Below, in pieces: positions 7,808 to 14,379 of a stretch of DNA of 14,383 bases; the stretch's first letter is position 1; the number at the start of each line of letters is the position of its first letter. The position numbers were made by a program, and so were the translations under genes. Under the pieces are notes generated by a model that searched no databases, was not told where the DNA came from, and saw only the letters and a program-made list of their open reading frames with translations. Source of the DNA: an uncultured Novosphingobium sp. (lineage in GTDB: Bacteria; Pseudomonadota; Alphaproteobacteria; Sphingomonadales; Sphingomonadaceae). The DNA lies in the NCBI GenBank assembly GCA_946886365.1, contig CAMPIM010000093.1:1-14383 (forward strand), written 5' to 3'.

Positions 7808-10060
7808 ATGGAAGGTGCAGTGACTCTCTCCACGCGAGGTCGGGCATGGAAGAGATATTTTCCGCCCTTCCTTCGACGTCATCTTGCTCCGCTGGTGGAG
7901 GCGGTCACGTTGATGCTGTTCCTTGGAACGGCGGGCATCACCTATTTCCTGTTATCGGGCCAGGGGCAATCCTACACGCTGCTCACGCCGCCGATCGTCG
8001 CGTTGCTGCTGGTAGGAAATCTGGTTCCGGCGATCGCGCTTCTCGTGCTGCTTGGACGCCGGGTCGCGAAGCGCCGCGCCGCCCAGTCCGCGATAGGCAG
8101 CGACGGGCAACTTCACGTCAGGTTGGTGGCCATCTTCTCGATCGTGGCCAGCGTCCCGATGTTGCTGGTCGTCATCTTTGCCTCGCTGTTGTTCCAATAT
8201 GGCGTGCAATTCTGGTTTTCGGACAGCGCGCGCGGAATGTTGCAAAATGCCAGCGACCTCGCGCGCGGCTATTATGAGCAGAATCTTCGCGAGGTGGGGG
8301 ACGAAACGGTCACCATGGCGAGCGACTTGCGGGATTATCTCGGCCAGTCGAAAGTATCGAGCCCGCGCTTCGCCGAAGGCTATATCTACCAGGTCGTCAC
8401 GCGAAAACTCAATCGTTCGGCAATCATCGAGGTGGGCAAGGATGGCGTGGCTCGCACCGCTGCGACGGTCGACCCGGATAGCCGACCTGCCTCAGAAATG
8501 CTGTCGCCTGATGTCATCAAGAGACTGGAGGCAGGCGAAAATGTGGTTGTTGCAGCAAAGCCAAACCAGATTCAGGCGGTGACGCTGCTCTACCCCGGCG
8601 CGAAAATCTATCTTTATGCCACTCGGGATTCCGGTTCGACCGCGTTCAGCAATGTGGAGCGCGCGCAGAAGGTCCTGTCCGACTACGATATCTTCGCCGC
8701 CCAATCACGCGCCCTTCAGCTGCGATTCAACGTCGCCCTCTTCGTGGGATCGCTTCTGCTGGTCGGCATAGCGGTCTATATCGCCTTGGCGGTGGCGGAT
8801 TGGATGGTTCGCCCGGTGAATGAGCTGGTGACCGCCGCCCGGCGGGTGACGGCAGGTGACTTGTCCGCCCGCGTCACCAGTCCCCAATCCCGCGATGAAA
8901 TCGGAACGCTCGCATCTGCGTTCAACAGGATGACCCAGAGGCTGGAGGCACAGACGGGCGCGCTCGTCGCCGCGAACAGCCAGTTGGATGAACGCCGCGC
9001 CTTCATCGAGGCCATCCTGTCAGGCGTTTCCGCAGGCGTATTGTCGGTGGACAGGGAAGGGGTGATCCTGCTTCTCAACAGTTCGGCCGCCGCCATTCTG
9101 GTGAAAGACGGCGATGATCCGGTTGGGCGACCGCTGAGCGCCGTTTCGCCGGAACTGGCGGCTCTCATTGCTTCGGAGGAGGGGGCGGGGATCGTGCAGA
9201 CGCGCGCGCATGGCGAAATGCGGACCTTGGCGGTCAAAGTGTCGGAAGACGCGTCGCGCCATATCCTGACGTTCGACGACATCACGCAGCAATTGTCCGA
9301 TCAGCGCCGCGCCGCATGGTCAGACGTGGCCCGCCGGATTGCGCATGAGATCAAGAACCCGCTGACGCCCATCCAGCTCGCGGCGGAGCGCTTGCAGCGC
9401 CGCTATGCCGAGGAAGTGACGAGCGACAAGGCGACCTTTACCCGCCTGACCGGGACCATCGTCAGGCAGGTAGGCGATCTGCGGCGGATCGTGGATGAAT
9501 TCTCCTCGTTCGCCCGGATGCCCAAACCTGTGTTCCGCCGCGAGGCTGTTGCGGATATCGCCCGTCATGCCTTGTTCCTGCACGAAGTCGCGCATCCCGA
9601 CGTCAAATTTGAATTTCATGGCGGGCCGCATGATATGGAACTTGTCTGCGACCGGCGACAGCTGGGTCAGGCGCTGACCAATATCGTTAAAAATGCCGTG
9701 GAGGCTATCGAACCCAAGCCCGAACCTGCCGAGGGCGGAGCCCGTGGTCATGTTCGCATGACGGTCGGCCAGGAGGACGGCAATCTGCTCATCAACGTCA
9801 GCGATGACGGGGTTGGGCTTCCGCCGGAGCGGGAGAGGGTGCTGGAACCCTATATGACGACGCGCAGCAAGGGGACGGGCCTGGGGCTCGCCATCGTCAA
9901 GAAGATCGTCGAGGAACATATGGGCGAAATCCGCCTGGAAGATGCGGAAGGTGGAGGGACGAGCGTTACTTTGCGCTTCCCCACTGCCGCTCTTGAGAAA
10001 TTGGAAGAAGGGCAGGTCGTAGCATTGCCCAAGGGAAAAGTGACAGCCAATGGCGCTTGA
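7808..10060 (+). CDS. ntrY: Membrane sensor histidine kinase NtrY
   Basis: A 750-residue sensor kinase, the membrane-bound paralogue of NtrB. Hydrophobic segments lie at about 30-50, 62-83 and 105-130; a presumed periplasmic sensory region runs from about 135 to 303 and a further membrane span from about 307 to 330. A HAMP domain follows (about 331-384), then a PAS domain (395-495). The dimerisation helix [22 protein letters not shown] has phospho-acceptor His513. The ATPase domain shows NIVKNAVEAI (Asn629), SDDGVGLP and GTGLGLAIVKKI. In other alphaproteobacteria NtrY/NtrX affects nitrogen metabolism and redox or oxygen responses; the signal here is not visible. I chose ATG at 7808; an in-frame GTG at 7769 would run through the upstream palindrome-flanking region. 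The stop lies 11 bp inside ntrX. Confidence 0.95.
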   Translation: MEGAVTLSTRGRAWKRYFPPFLRRHLAPLVEAVTLMLFLGTAGITYFLLSGQGQSYTLLTPPIVALLLVGNLVPAIALLVLLGRRVAKRRAAQSAIGSDGQLHVRLVAIFSIVASVPMLLVVIFASLLFQYGVQFWFSDSARGMLQNASDLARGYYEQNLREVGDETVTMASDLRDYLGQSKVSSPRFAEGYIYQVVTRKLNRSAIIEVGKDGVARTAATVDPDSRPASEMLSPDVIKRLEAGENVVVAAKPNQIQAVTLLYPGAKIYLYATRDSGSTAFSNVERAQKVLSDYDIFAAQSRALQLRFNVALFVGSLLLVGIAVYIALAVADWMVRPVNELVTAARRVTAGDLSARVTSPQSRDEIGTLASAFNRMTQRLEAQTGALVAANSQLDERRAFIEAILSGVSAGVLSVDREGVILLLNSSAAAILVKDGDDPVGRPLSAVSPELAALIASEEGAGIVQTRAHGEMRTLAVKVSEDASRHILTFDDITQQLSDQRRAAWSDVARRIAHEIKNPLTPIQLAAERLQRRYAEEVTSDKATFTRLTGTIVRQVGDLRRIVDEFSSFARMPKPVFRREAVADIARHALFLHEVAHPDVKFEFHGGPHDMELVCDRRQLGQALTNIVKNAVEAIEPKPEPAEGGARGHVRMTVGQEDGNLLINVSDDGVGLPPERERVLEPYMTTRSKGTGLGLAIVKKIVEEHMGEIRLEDAEGGGTSVTLRFPTAALEKLEEGQVVALPKGKVTANGA

Positions 10061-11423
10061 TATTCTGGTAGTCGATGATGAAGAGGACATCCGTGATCTG
10101 GTCGCGGGCGTGCTTGAGGATGAGGGCTTTACCACTCGCACTGCTGCCAACAGCGACAGCGCGATCGAGGCGCTGGATACCAGGCGTCCTTCGCTGGTCC
10201 TGCTGGACGTCTGGCTTCAGGGGTCGACGCTGGATGGTCTGGAATTGCTGGACGTGATCAAGCAGCGCGACGCGACCATTCCGGTGCTGATGATTTCAGG
10301 GCATGGCAACATCGACACGGCCGTGGCCGCGATCCGCAAGGGCGCGGCGGACTTTATCGAAAAGCCATTCGAAGCCGACCGGCTGCTGCATCTGGTCGCG
10401 CGCGCTACCGAGACCGAGAGATTACGGCGGGAAAATCAGGTCCTGCGTGCCCGGTTTGGACAGGATGACGAACTGACGGGCACTTCAGCCGCGATCAATG
10501 CGGTGAGAGCGACGATAAAGAAGGTCGCCGGAACGGGCAGCCGGGTTCTGATTTCGGGTCCTGCGGGCGTCGGCAAGGAAGTCGCGGCGCGCATGCTTCA
10601 CAGCTGGAGCGGGAGGGCCGACGCGCCCTTCATCGTCGTGGCGGCGGCGCGCATGGACCCCGACCGGGTCGAAGAGGAGCTGTTCGGTGTCGAGGATCCC
10701 AGCGGCCTTGTGCGTCCCGGCTATCTTGAGCAGGCGCATGGCGGCACGCTTTACCTTGACGAGATAGCCGACATGCCCGTGACGACGCAGGGCAAGATAT
10801 TGCGGGTTCTGACGGATCAGAGCTTCACGCGTGTGGGCGGGCAGCGGCAGGTGAAGGTGGACGTACGCGTCATCTCTTCGACCGCGCGGGACCTGGCGGC
10901 GGAAATTGAGGAGCGGCGCTTCCGGGAAGACTTGTTCTATCGCCTCAACGTCGTGCCCCTGATCATCCCTTCCTTGTCGGAACGGCGAGATGACATACCA
11001 CCGCTGGTCGAGCATTATCTCGCACGTTTCGCGGCCGAACGGCGGGTGCCGTCGCCCGAGATCGCCAGTGATGCCATGGCCGCGCTTCAGGCAAACGAAT
11101 GGCCCGGCAACGTCCGCCAGCTGCGCAACGTCATCGAACGAACGATGATCCTTGCTCCGGGCGAGCGGATTGGCCGGATCGAGCTCGACATGCTGCCTAG
11201 CGAACTTTCGAGCAATGGCGCGGGTGAAGGGATGGGTCAGTCCGCGATCATGGGGGCGCCGTTGCGGGAGGCGCGGGAAAGTTTTGAACGTGAATATCTG
11301 CGCATTCAGATCAGGCGATTTTCCGGCAACATATCCCGAACGGCCACATTCATCGGCATGGAACGGTCTGCATTGCACCGCAAGCTCAAGCTGCTTGGGA
11401 TCGCGGACGGCAAAGACAATTGA
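10050..11423 (+). CDS. ntrX: Response regulator NtrX, AAA+ domain without GAFTGA
   Basis: A 457-residue regulator of NtrC-like architecture. The receiver domain carries DDEED, phospho-acceptor Asp53 (LVLLDVWLQG) and Lys105 (FIEKPF). The AAA+ domain has Walker A GPAGVGKE (170-177), Walker B GGTLYLDEI (231-239) and the FREDLFYRLNVVPL block. A Fis-type helix-turn-helix ends the protein (SGNISRTATFIGMERSALHRKL). Between ELFG and Walker B, where NtrC has its GAFTGA loop, this protein reads VEDPSGLVRPGYLEQAH. That is four residues shorter and lacks the motif. Loss of GAFTGA is, as I recall, usual in alphaproteobacterial NtrX and suggests it does not remodel sigma-54 holoenzyme. The ATG lies inside the end of ntrY (11-bp overlap), implying coupling. 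Identification is firm from motifs plus context. Confidence 0.95.
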   Translation: MALDILVVDDEEDIRDLVAGVLEDEGFTTRTAANSDSAIEALDTRRPSLVLLDVWLQGSTLDGLELLDVIKQRDATIPVLMISGHGNIDTAVAAIRKGAADFIEKPFEADRLLHLVARATETERLRRENQVLRARFGQDDELTGTSAAINAVRATIKKVAGTGSRVLISGPAGVGKEVAARMLHSWSGRADAPFIVVAAARMDPDRVEEELFGVEDPSGLVRPGYLEQAHGGTLYLDEIADMPVTTQGKILRVLTDQSFTRVGGQRQVKVDVRVISSTARDLAAEIEERRFREDLFYRLNVVPLIIPSLSERRDDIPPLVEHYLARFAAERRVPSPEIASDAMAALQANEWPGNVRQLRNVIERTMILAPGERIGRIELDMLPSELSSNGAGEGMGQSAIMGAPLREARESFEREYLRIQIRRFSGNISRTATFIGMERSALHRKLKLLGIADGKDN

Positions 11424-11572
11424 TCAAGGAGATGAGCCATAGCCCATCTGGGGCATGGACGCCCCTTCGCAATTGCGGTAGCTTTCTGATTGCCCCCGGT
11501 GAGCGGGGGCGGGCAAGACACCCTGCCCAGGGGTGCAAGAGCGGGTAACGTCCCGCCAATAAGGTGAAGACC
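11424..11572 (+). promoter_or_regulatory. Hairpin-rich 5' leader of hfq
   Basis: This 149-nt ntrX-hfq gap is dense in inverted repeats. They are GGGGC/GCCCC (11450-11454, 11461-11465); the self-complementary CGCAATTGCG (11468-11477); GCCCCCG/CGGGGGC around a 5-base loop (11492-11498, 11504-11510); GGGCA/TGCCC (11511-11515, 11524-11528); CACCC/GGGTG (11519-11523, 11531-11535); and GCGGG/CCCGC (11541-11545, 11552-11556). The fourth and fifth overlap and cannot form together. The last ends 4 nt before the AAGG ribosome-binding site. The region could include the ntrYX terminator, the hfq promoter and a translational control element. I do not recognise a known riboswitch class. Confidence 0.5.
11561..11564 (+). 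promoter_or_regulatory. Ribosome-binding site of hfq
   Basis: AAGG lies 8 nt before the ATG at 11573. It supports that start over the in-frame GTG at 11564, which overlaps this site and has none of its own. Confidence 0.6.
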
Positions 11573-12061
11573 ATGGCAGAAAAACTCAATAATCTTCAGG
11601 ACATATTCCTGAACAACCTGCGCAAGAGCAAGACGCCCGTGACCATGTTCCTGGTAAAGGGCGTTAAGTTGCAAGGGATCATCACCTGGTTTGACAACTT
11701 TTCGGTTCTGTTGCGGCGCGACGGGCAATCGCAGCTTGTCTACAAGCACGCGATTTCCACAGTGATGCCCGCTCAGTCGATGGACCTGACCGACCTTCGC
11801 AAAGCGAGCGAAGGCAATTCAAAGCCCAAGCTGCTTCAGGAAATATTCCTGAGCGCCGTTCGCAAGTCCGGTAGCCCGGTCACCATGTTTCTGGTCAACG
11901 GCGTGATGTTGCAGGGCGAGATCGCTGCATTCGATCTTTTCTGCATGCTGCTGGAGCGCGACGGCATGGTGCAGCTTGTCTACAAGCATGCCATCTCCAC
12001 TGTTCAGCCTCTTCATGCGCTCGACCTGAGTGGCGAAGGCGAAGGCGAGGGCGAGGATTGA
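11573..12061 (+). CDS. hfq: Tandem double-domain Hfq RNA chaperone
   Basis: Hfq normally has 70-110 residues with one Sm domain and forms a hexameric ring that pairs small RNAs with mRNAs. This 162-residue chain holds two complete domains. The first (about 5-72) has NLQDIFLN (Gln9), [13 protein letters not shown] and LVYKHAIST (Lys58, His59). The second (about 85-152) has LLQEIFLS (Gln89), [13 protein letters not shown] and LVYKHAIST (Lys138, His139). Equivalent positions are exactly 80 residues apart; 41 of 59 aligned residues are identical. The second domain has Met112 where the first has Lys32, a distal-face position. A linker of about 15 residues joins them, and the tail is an acidic [10 protein letters not shown] ring of three chains giving six domains is the natural inference. 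Position before hflX is the classical one. I recall tandem Hfq being noted in sphingomonads, unverified. Confidence 0.96.
   Translation: MAEKLNNLQDIFLNNLRKSKTPVTMFLVKGVKLQGIITWFDNFSVLLRRDGQSQLVYKHAISTVMPAQSMDLTDLRKASEGNSKPKLLQEIFLSAVRKSGSPVTMFLVNGVMLQGEIAAFDLFCMLLERDGMVQLVYKHAISTVQPLHALDLSGEGEGEGED
11594..11770 (+). repeat. Hfq/Sm domain repeat, copy 1
   Basis: This encodes residues 8-66. It pairs with copy 2 at a constant 240-bp offset without any gap, including near-identical DNA around the YKHAIST codons. That indicates an in-frame tandem duplication inside hfq. Confidence 0.9.
11834..12010 (+). repeat. Hfq/Sm domain repeat, copy 2
   Basis: This encodes residues 88-146, with 41 of 59 identical to copy 1. 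The main changes from copy 1 to copy 2 are Lys29 to Asn, Lys32 to Met, Ile36 to Glu, Trp39 to Ala and Arg48 to Glu, so the copy is diverging mainly on surface positions while the YKHAIST core is unchanged. Confidence 0.9.
12032..12055 (+). repeat. Hexanucleotide repeat (GGCGAR)4 in the hfq tail
   Basis: Four in-frame GGCGAA/GGCGAG units encode (Gly-Glu)4 just before the final Asp and stop. A short perfect-length tandem repeat like this can expand or contract by slippage in steps of two residues without shifting the frame. Confidence 0.85.
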
Positions 12062-12078
12062 CCAATCTATTTCGGTAC

Positions 12079-12103
12079 GGCCCGCCTTCTGATGAGGCGG
12101 GTC
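12079..12103 (+). terminator. Hairpin between hfq and hflX
   Basis: CCCGCCT (12081-12087) and AGGCGGG (12095-12101) form a perfect 7-bp stem around a 7-base loop. It can be extended by one G-T and one G-C pair. It starts 18 bp after the hfq stop and ends 23 bp before hflX. There is no T-tract afterwards, so it may be a weak or partial terminator, a 3'-end stabiliser of hfq mRNA, or a control element for hflX. Confidence 0.45.
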
Positions 12104-12126
12104 GGCGCTTGATGCGTTAGCCGCTT

Positions 12127-13458
12127 ATGGCCGTCTTCAACAGGGACTCTGCCGACGAAGTATCGCGCGGCGCGCGGGCCGTGGTCGTGCGCGCTGAAAC
12201 TCATGGGGTGGAACGGCGCGACAGTGATGCCAGGCTGGAGGAGGCGAAAGGCCTCGCTCTGGCTATCGGCATTGATGTGCGCGCCGCGCAGGCGTTTCGT
12301 GTGCGGGATCGGAAGCCCGCAACGCTGTTCGGAAGTGGCCAGGTCGATCAGATCGCGACGCTTGCGCGGATGGAAGATGCCGAACTGGTCATTGTCGACA
12401 ACGCGTTGAGCCCGGTTCAGCAGAGCAATCTTGAAAAGGCTACCGAAGCCAAGGTGATCGACCGAACCGGGTTGATCCTGGAAATCTTCGGCGAACGTGC
12501 GGCCACCAATGAAGGACGCCTTCAGGTCGAACTGGCCCATCTTGATTATCAGGCGGGCAGGCTGGTGCGCAGCTGGACCCACCTTGAACGGCAGCGTGGC
12601 GGCTTTGGGTTTCTGGGTGGTCCCGGCGAAACGCAGATCGAGGCTGACCGACGGATGATCCGGGATCGCATGGCGAAGATCAGGCGTGAACTTGACCAGG
12701 TGACCCGTACGCGCAGTCTGCATCGGGCGCGGCGACAACGGGCTCCCTGGCCCGTGATCGCGCTTGTCGGTTATACCAATGCTGGCAAGTCCACGCTTTT
12801 CAACCGGATGACGGGCGCCGATGTCATGGCGGAAGATTTGCTGTTCGCGACGCTGGACCCGACCATGCGCCAGATCGCATTACCGGGATTGGACAAGGCG
12901 ATCTTGTCGGACACAGTCGGTTTTGTGTCGGATCTTCCCACGCAGCTGATCGCAGCGTTTCGCGCGACGCTGGAAGAGGTTCTGTCGGCTGACCTCATCA
13001 TACATGTTCGCGACATCGCCCATCCCGATAGCGAGGCGCAGCGCGATGACGTGCTGGACGTGCTGAGTGAGCTTGGCGTGGCGGGTGAAGGGACGCTTGA
13101 GGGCGGAACAGGGGACGACACCCCTCCGATTATCGAGGCGTGGAACAAACTTGATCTGCTGGGTGCGGAAGAAGCTGCACAACTTCGAGAAATCGCGGAG
13201 CGGCGCGGAGATGTCGTGATCCTTTCCGCCCTGACCGGAGATGGCGTGGATGATCTGCAACGATGCATAAGCGCCAGACTGACTGCTGGAGCGCAAATCC
13301 ATCAGCTTCGGGTGCCGTTGGCAGATGGCGCTGCCGTTGCCTGGCTTCACGAGCATGGTGAGGTGATCGGCAGCGAAACGGTGGATAGCGAGCTTGTCGT
13401 CAAAGTTCGGCTGTCCGACTCTGCCCTTGCCCGGTTCAGCAAACGCGCGGCTCCTTGA
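12127..13458 (+). CDS. hflX: Ribosome-associated GTPase HflX
   Basis: A 443-residue GTPase that in characterised bacteria splits stalled or idle 70S ribosomes, notably under heat stress. The N-terminal HflX domain (about 17-200) carries RKPATLFGSGQVDQI and the glycine-rich GFGFLGGPGETQIE (159-172). The GTPase motifs are intact: G1 GYTNAGKST (215-223), G2-region ATLDPTMR, G3 DTVGF (262-266), G4 NKLD (340-343) and G5 SAL (367-369). Between G3 and G4, residues about 318-334 (GVAGEGTLEGGTGDDTP) form a Gly/Asp-rich stretch that looks about 12 residues longer than in E. coli HflX as I recall it. The ATG at 12127 has no clear ribosome-binding site, but family homology begins soon after. hfq directly upstream is the classic arrangement. 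The stop lies 4 bp from convergent mazG. Confidence 0.96.
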   Translation: MAVFNRDSADEVSRGARAVVVRAETHGVERRDSDARLEEAKGLALAIGIDVRAAQAFRVRDRKPATLFGSGQVDQIATLARMEDAELVIVDNALSPVQQSNLEKATEAKVIDRTGLILEIFGERAATNEGRLQVELAHLDYQAGRLVRSWTHLERQRGGFGFLGGPGETQIEADRRMIRDRMAKIRRELDQVTRTRSLHRARRQRAPWPVIALVGYTNAGKSTLFNRMTGADVMAEDLLFATLDPTMRQIALPGLDKAILSDTVGFVSDLPTQLIAAFRATLEEVLSADLIIHVRDIAHPDSEAQRDDVLDVLSELGVAGEGTLEGGTGDDTPPIIEAWNKLDLLGAEEAAQLREIAERRGDVVILSALTGDGVDDLQRCISARLTAGAQIHQLRVPLADGAAVAWLHEHGEVIGSETVDSELVVKVRLSDSALARFSKRAAP

Positions 13459-13462
13459 TCGG

Positions 13463-14251
13463 TTACCGGCAGGCCAATTCGCGTTTGGCCTGCTGCCAGA
13501 GAGCTTCCTTTCCATCGAGGTCGAGGCTCTGAAATCCATCGCCAGCGGTCTGCTCCATGACGCGGAAGCGGGCTTCGAATTTCGCGTTGGCGGCCCTTAG
13601 CGCGGCTTCCGGATCGACTTTCAGGTGCCGGGCCAGGTTGACGACGGCAAACAGCAGGTCGCCGACCTCCTCCTTATGTTCTTCGGGCGATGTGGCGTCG
13701 TGAACTTCCTGCAATTCCTCTTCAATCTTCGCGACCGCGCCTTGGGTGTCGGGCCAGTCGAAGCCGGTACGGGCGGCGCGCTTCTGGAGCTTTTCGGCGC
13801 GGAGTAGTGCTGGGAGCGCATTGGCAACGCCAGCGAGAGCGCTGCTGTCGGGTTCTCTGGCGGCGCGTTCGGCTGCTTTGATCGCTTCCCATTGAGCATG
13901 GCCATGTTCGCGTTCGGCACCTTCGCCGAAGATGTGCGGATGGCGGCGGATCATCTTGTCGGTGACGCCGTCGATCACGTCCTGGAGATTGAAGTGCCCG
14001 GCTTGTTCGGCCATCCGGCTGTGGAAGGCTACCTGTAGCATGAGGTCGCCGAGTTCGTCGCAGAGCGCGGGCATGTCGTTGCGCTCAATCGCGTCGGCGA
14101 CTTCATAGGCTTCCTCGATGGTGTAGGGAGCGATGCTGGCGAAATCCTGCTGGATATCCCAAGGACATCCGGTGTCCGGATCGCGGAGACGGGTCATGAC
14201 GTTTGCGAGCGGCATGATGTCGGCGGGGCTCGCTTTGGTGCTGGATGACAT
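13463..14251 (-). CDS. mazG: Nucleoside triphosphate pyrophosphohydrolase MazG
   Basis: A 262-residue enzyme, the same size as E. coli MazG (263). It hydrolyses NTPs and dNTPs to monophosphates and pyrophosphate, cleaning nucleotide pools. There are two MazG repeats. The N-terminal one has LRDPDTGCPWDIQQ, then EEAYEVADAI and DELGDLMLQVAFH (acidic metal-binding helices), and RRHPHIFGEG. The C-terminal one has KIEEELQEV and EEVGDLLFAVVNLARHL. It is a full housekeeping MazG rather than a short antitoxin-linked fragment; no mazEF genes are nearby. The ATG at 14251 is preceded by AGGA with a 5-base spacer. The upstream 130 bp contain the repeats described at the window edge, so its promoter may lie next to, or inside, a mobile-element end. 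Confidence 0.95.
   Translation of the reverse strand: MSSSTKASPADIMPLANVMTRLRDPDTGCPWDIQQDFASIAPYTIEEAYEVADAIERNDMPALCDELGDLMLQVAFHSRMAEQAGHFNLQDVIDGVTDKMIRRHPHIFGEGAEREHGHAQWEAIKAAERAAREPDSSALAGVANALPALLRAEKLQKRAARTGFDWPDTQGAVAKIEEELQEVHDATSPEEHKEEVGDLLFAVVNLARHLKVDPEAALRAANAKFEARFRVMEQTAGDGFQSLDLDGKEALWQQAKRELACR
13469..13493. terminator. 9-bp inverted repeat at the hflX/mazG junction
   Basis: GCAGGCCAA (13469-13477) and TTGGCCTGC (13485-13493) form a perfect 9-bp stem with a 7-base loop. It begins 10 bp after the hflX stop and lies in the last codons of mazG. No T-run follows on either strand, so it is an imperfect candidate for a bidirectional terminator of the two convergent genes. Confidence 0.45.
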
Positions 14252-14256
14252 GGGGG

Positions 14257-14260
14257 TCCT
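14257..14260 (-). promoter_or_regulatory. Ribosome-binding site of mazG
   Basis: On the minus strand AGGA stands 5 bases before the ATG at 14251 and supports this as the mazG start. Confidence 0.5.
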
Positions 14261-14317
14261 GAAATCAAGAAGGAAGTGGCGAGAAGATAGAGTTTTGGTT
14301 GGGGGAAGGCTATCCCC

Positions 14318-14337
14318 TCCGAACTGATATGTTCGGA
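14318..14337. repeat. Perfect 7-bp inverted repeat TCCGAAC-N6-GTTCGGA
   Basis: The arms are 14318-14324 and 14331-14337 with TGATAT between them. It lies in the gene-free stretch upstream of mazG and directly adjoins the direct repeats at the window edge. It could be an operator or part of a mobile-element end. Confidence 0.5.
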
Positions 14338-14379
14338 CCGGTTAGAAAAGACACTATCTGTCCCGGATAGAAATGACAC
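14335..14379. mobile_element. Possible insertion-sequence end: two direct 20-bp repeats
   Basis: Copies at 14335-14354 and 14360-14379 match at 16 of 20 positions and are spaced 25 bp apart. Both carry CCGG-N3-GAAA-N-GACAC. The second overlaps a small inverted repeat CTATC/GATAG (14354-14358, 14366-14370). Multiple short direct repeats close to a terminus are typical transposase-binding sites of some insertion-sequence families. No transposase reading frame lies within the window, so the element, if real, would lie beyond the right edge or be a remnant. Family and exact boundary cannot be given. Confidence 0.4.

Noticed and set aside
10485..11378. Open frame of 297 codons antisense to ntrX
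   Set aside because: It has no recognisable motif and lies wholly inside a well-supported gene.
11432..11548. 38-codon open frame in the hfq leader preceded by AAGGAG
   Set aside because: The Shine-Dalgarno sequence directly abuts the ATG with no spacer, and the predicted peptide is Gly/Arg/Pro-rich with no family. The hairpins better explain the region. A leader peptide is not fully excluded.
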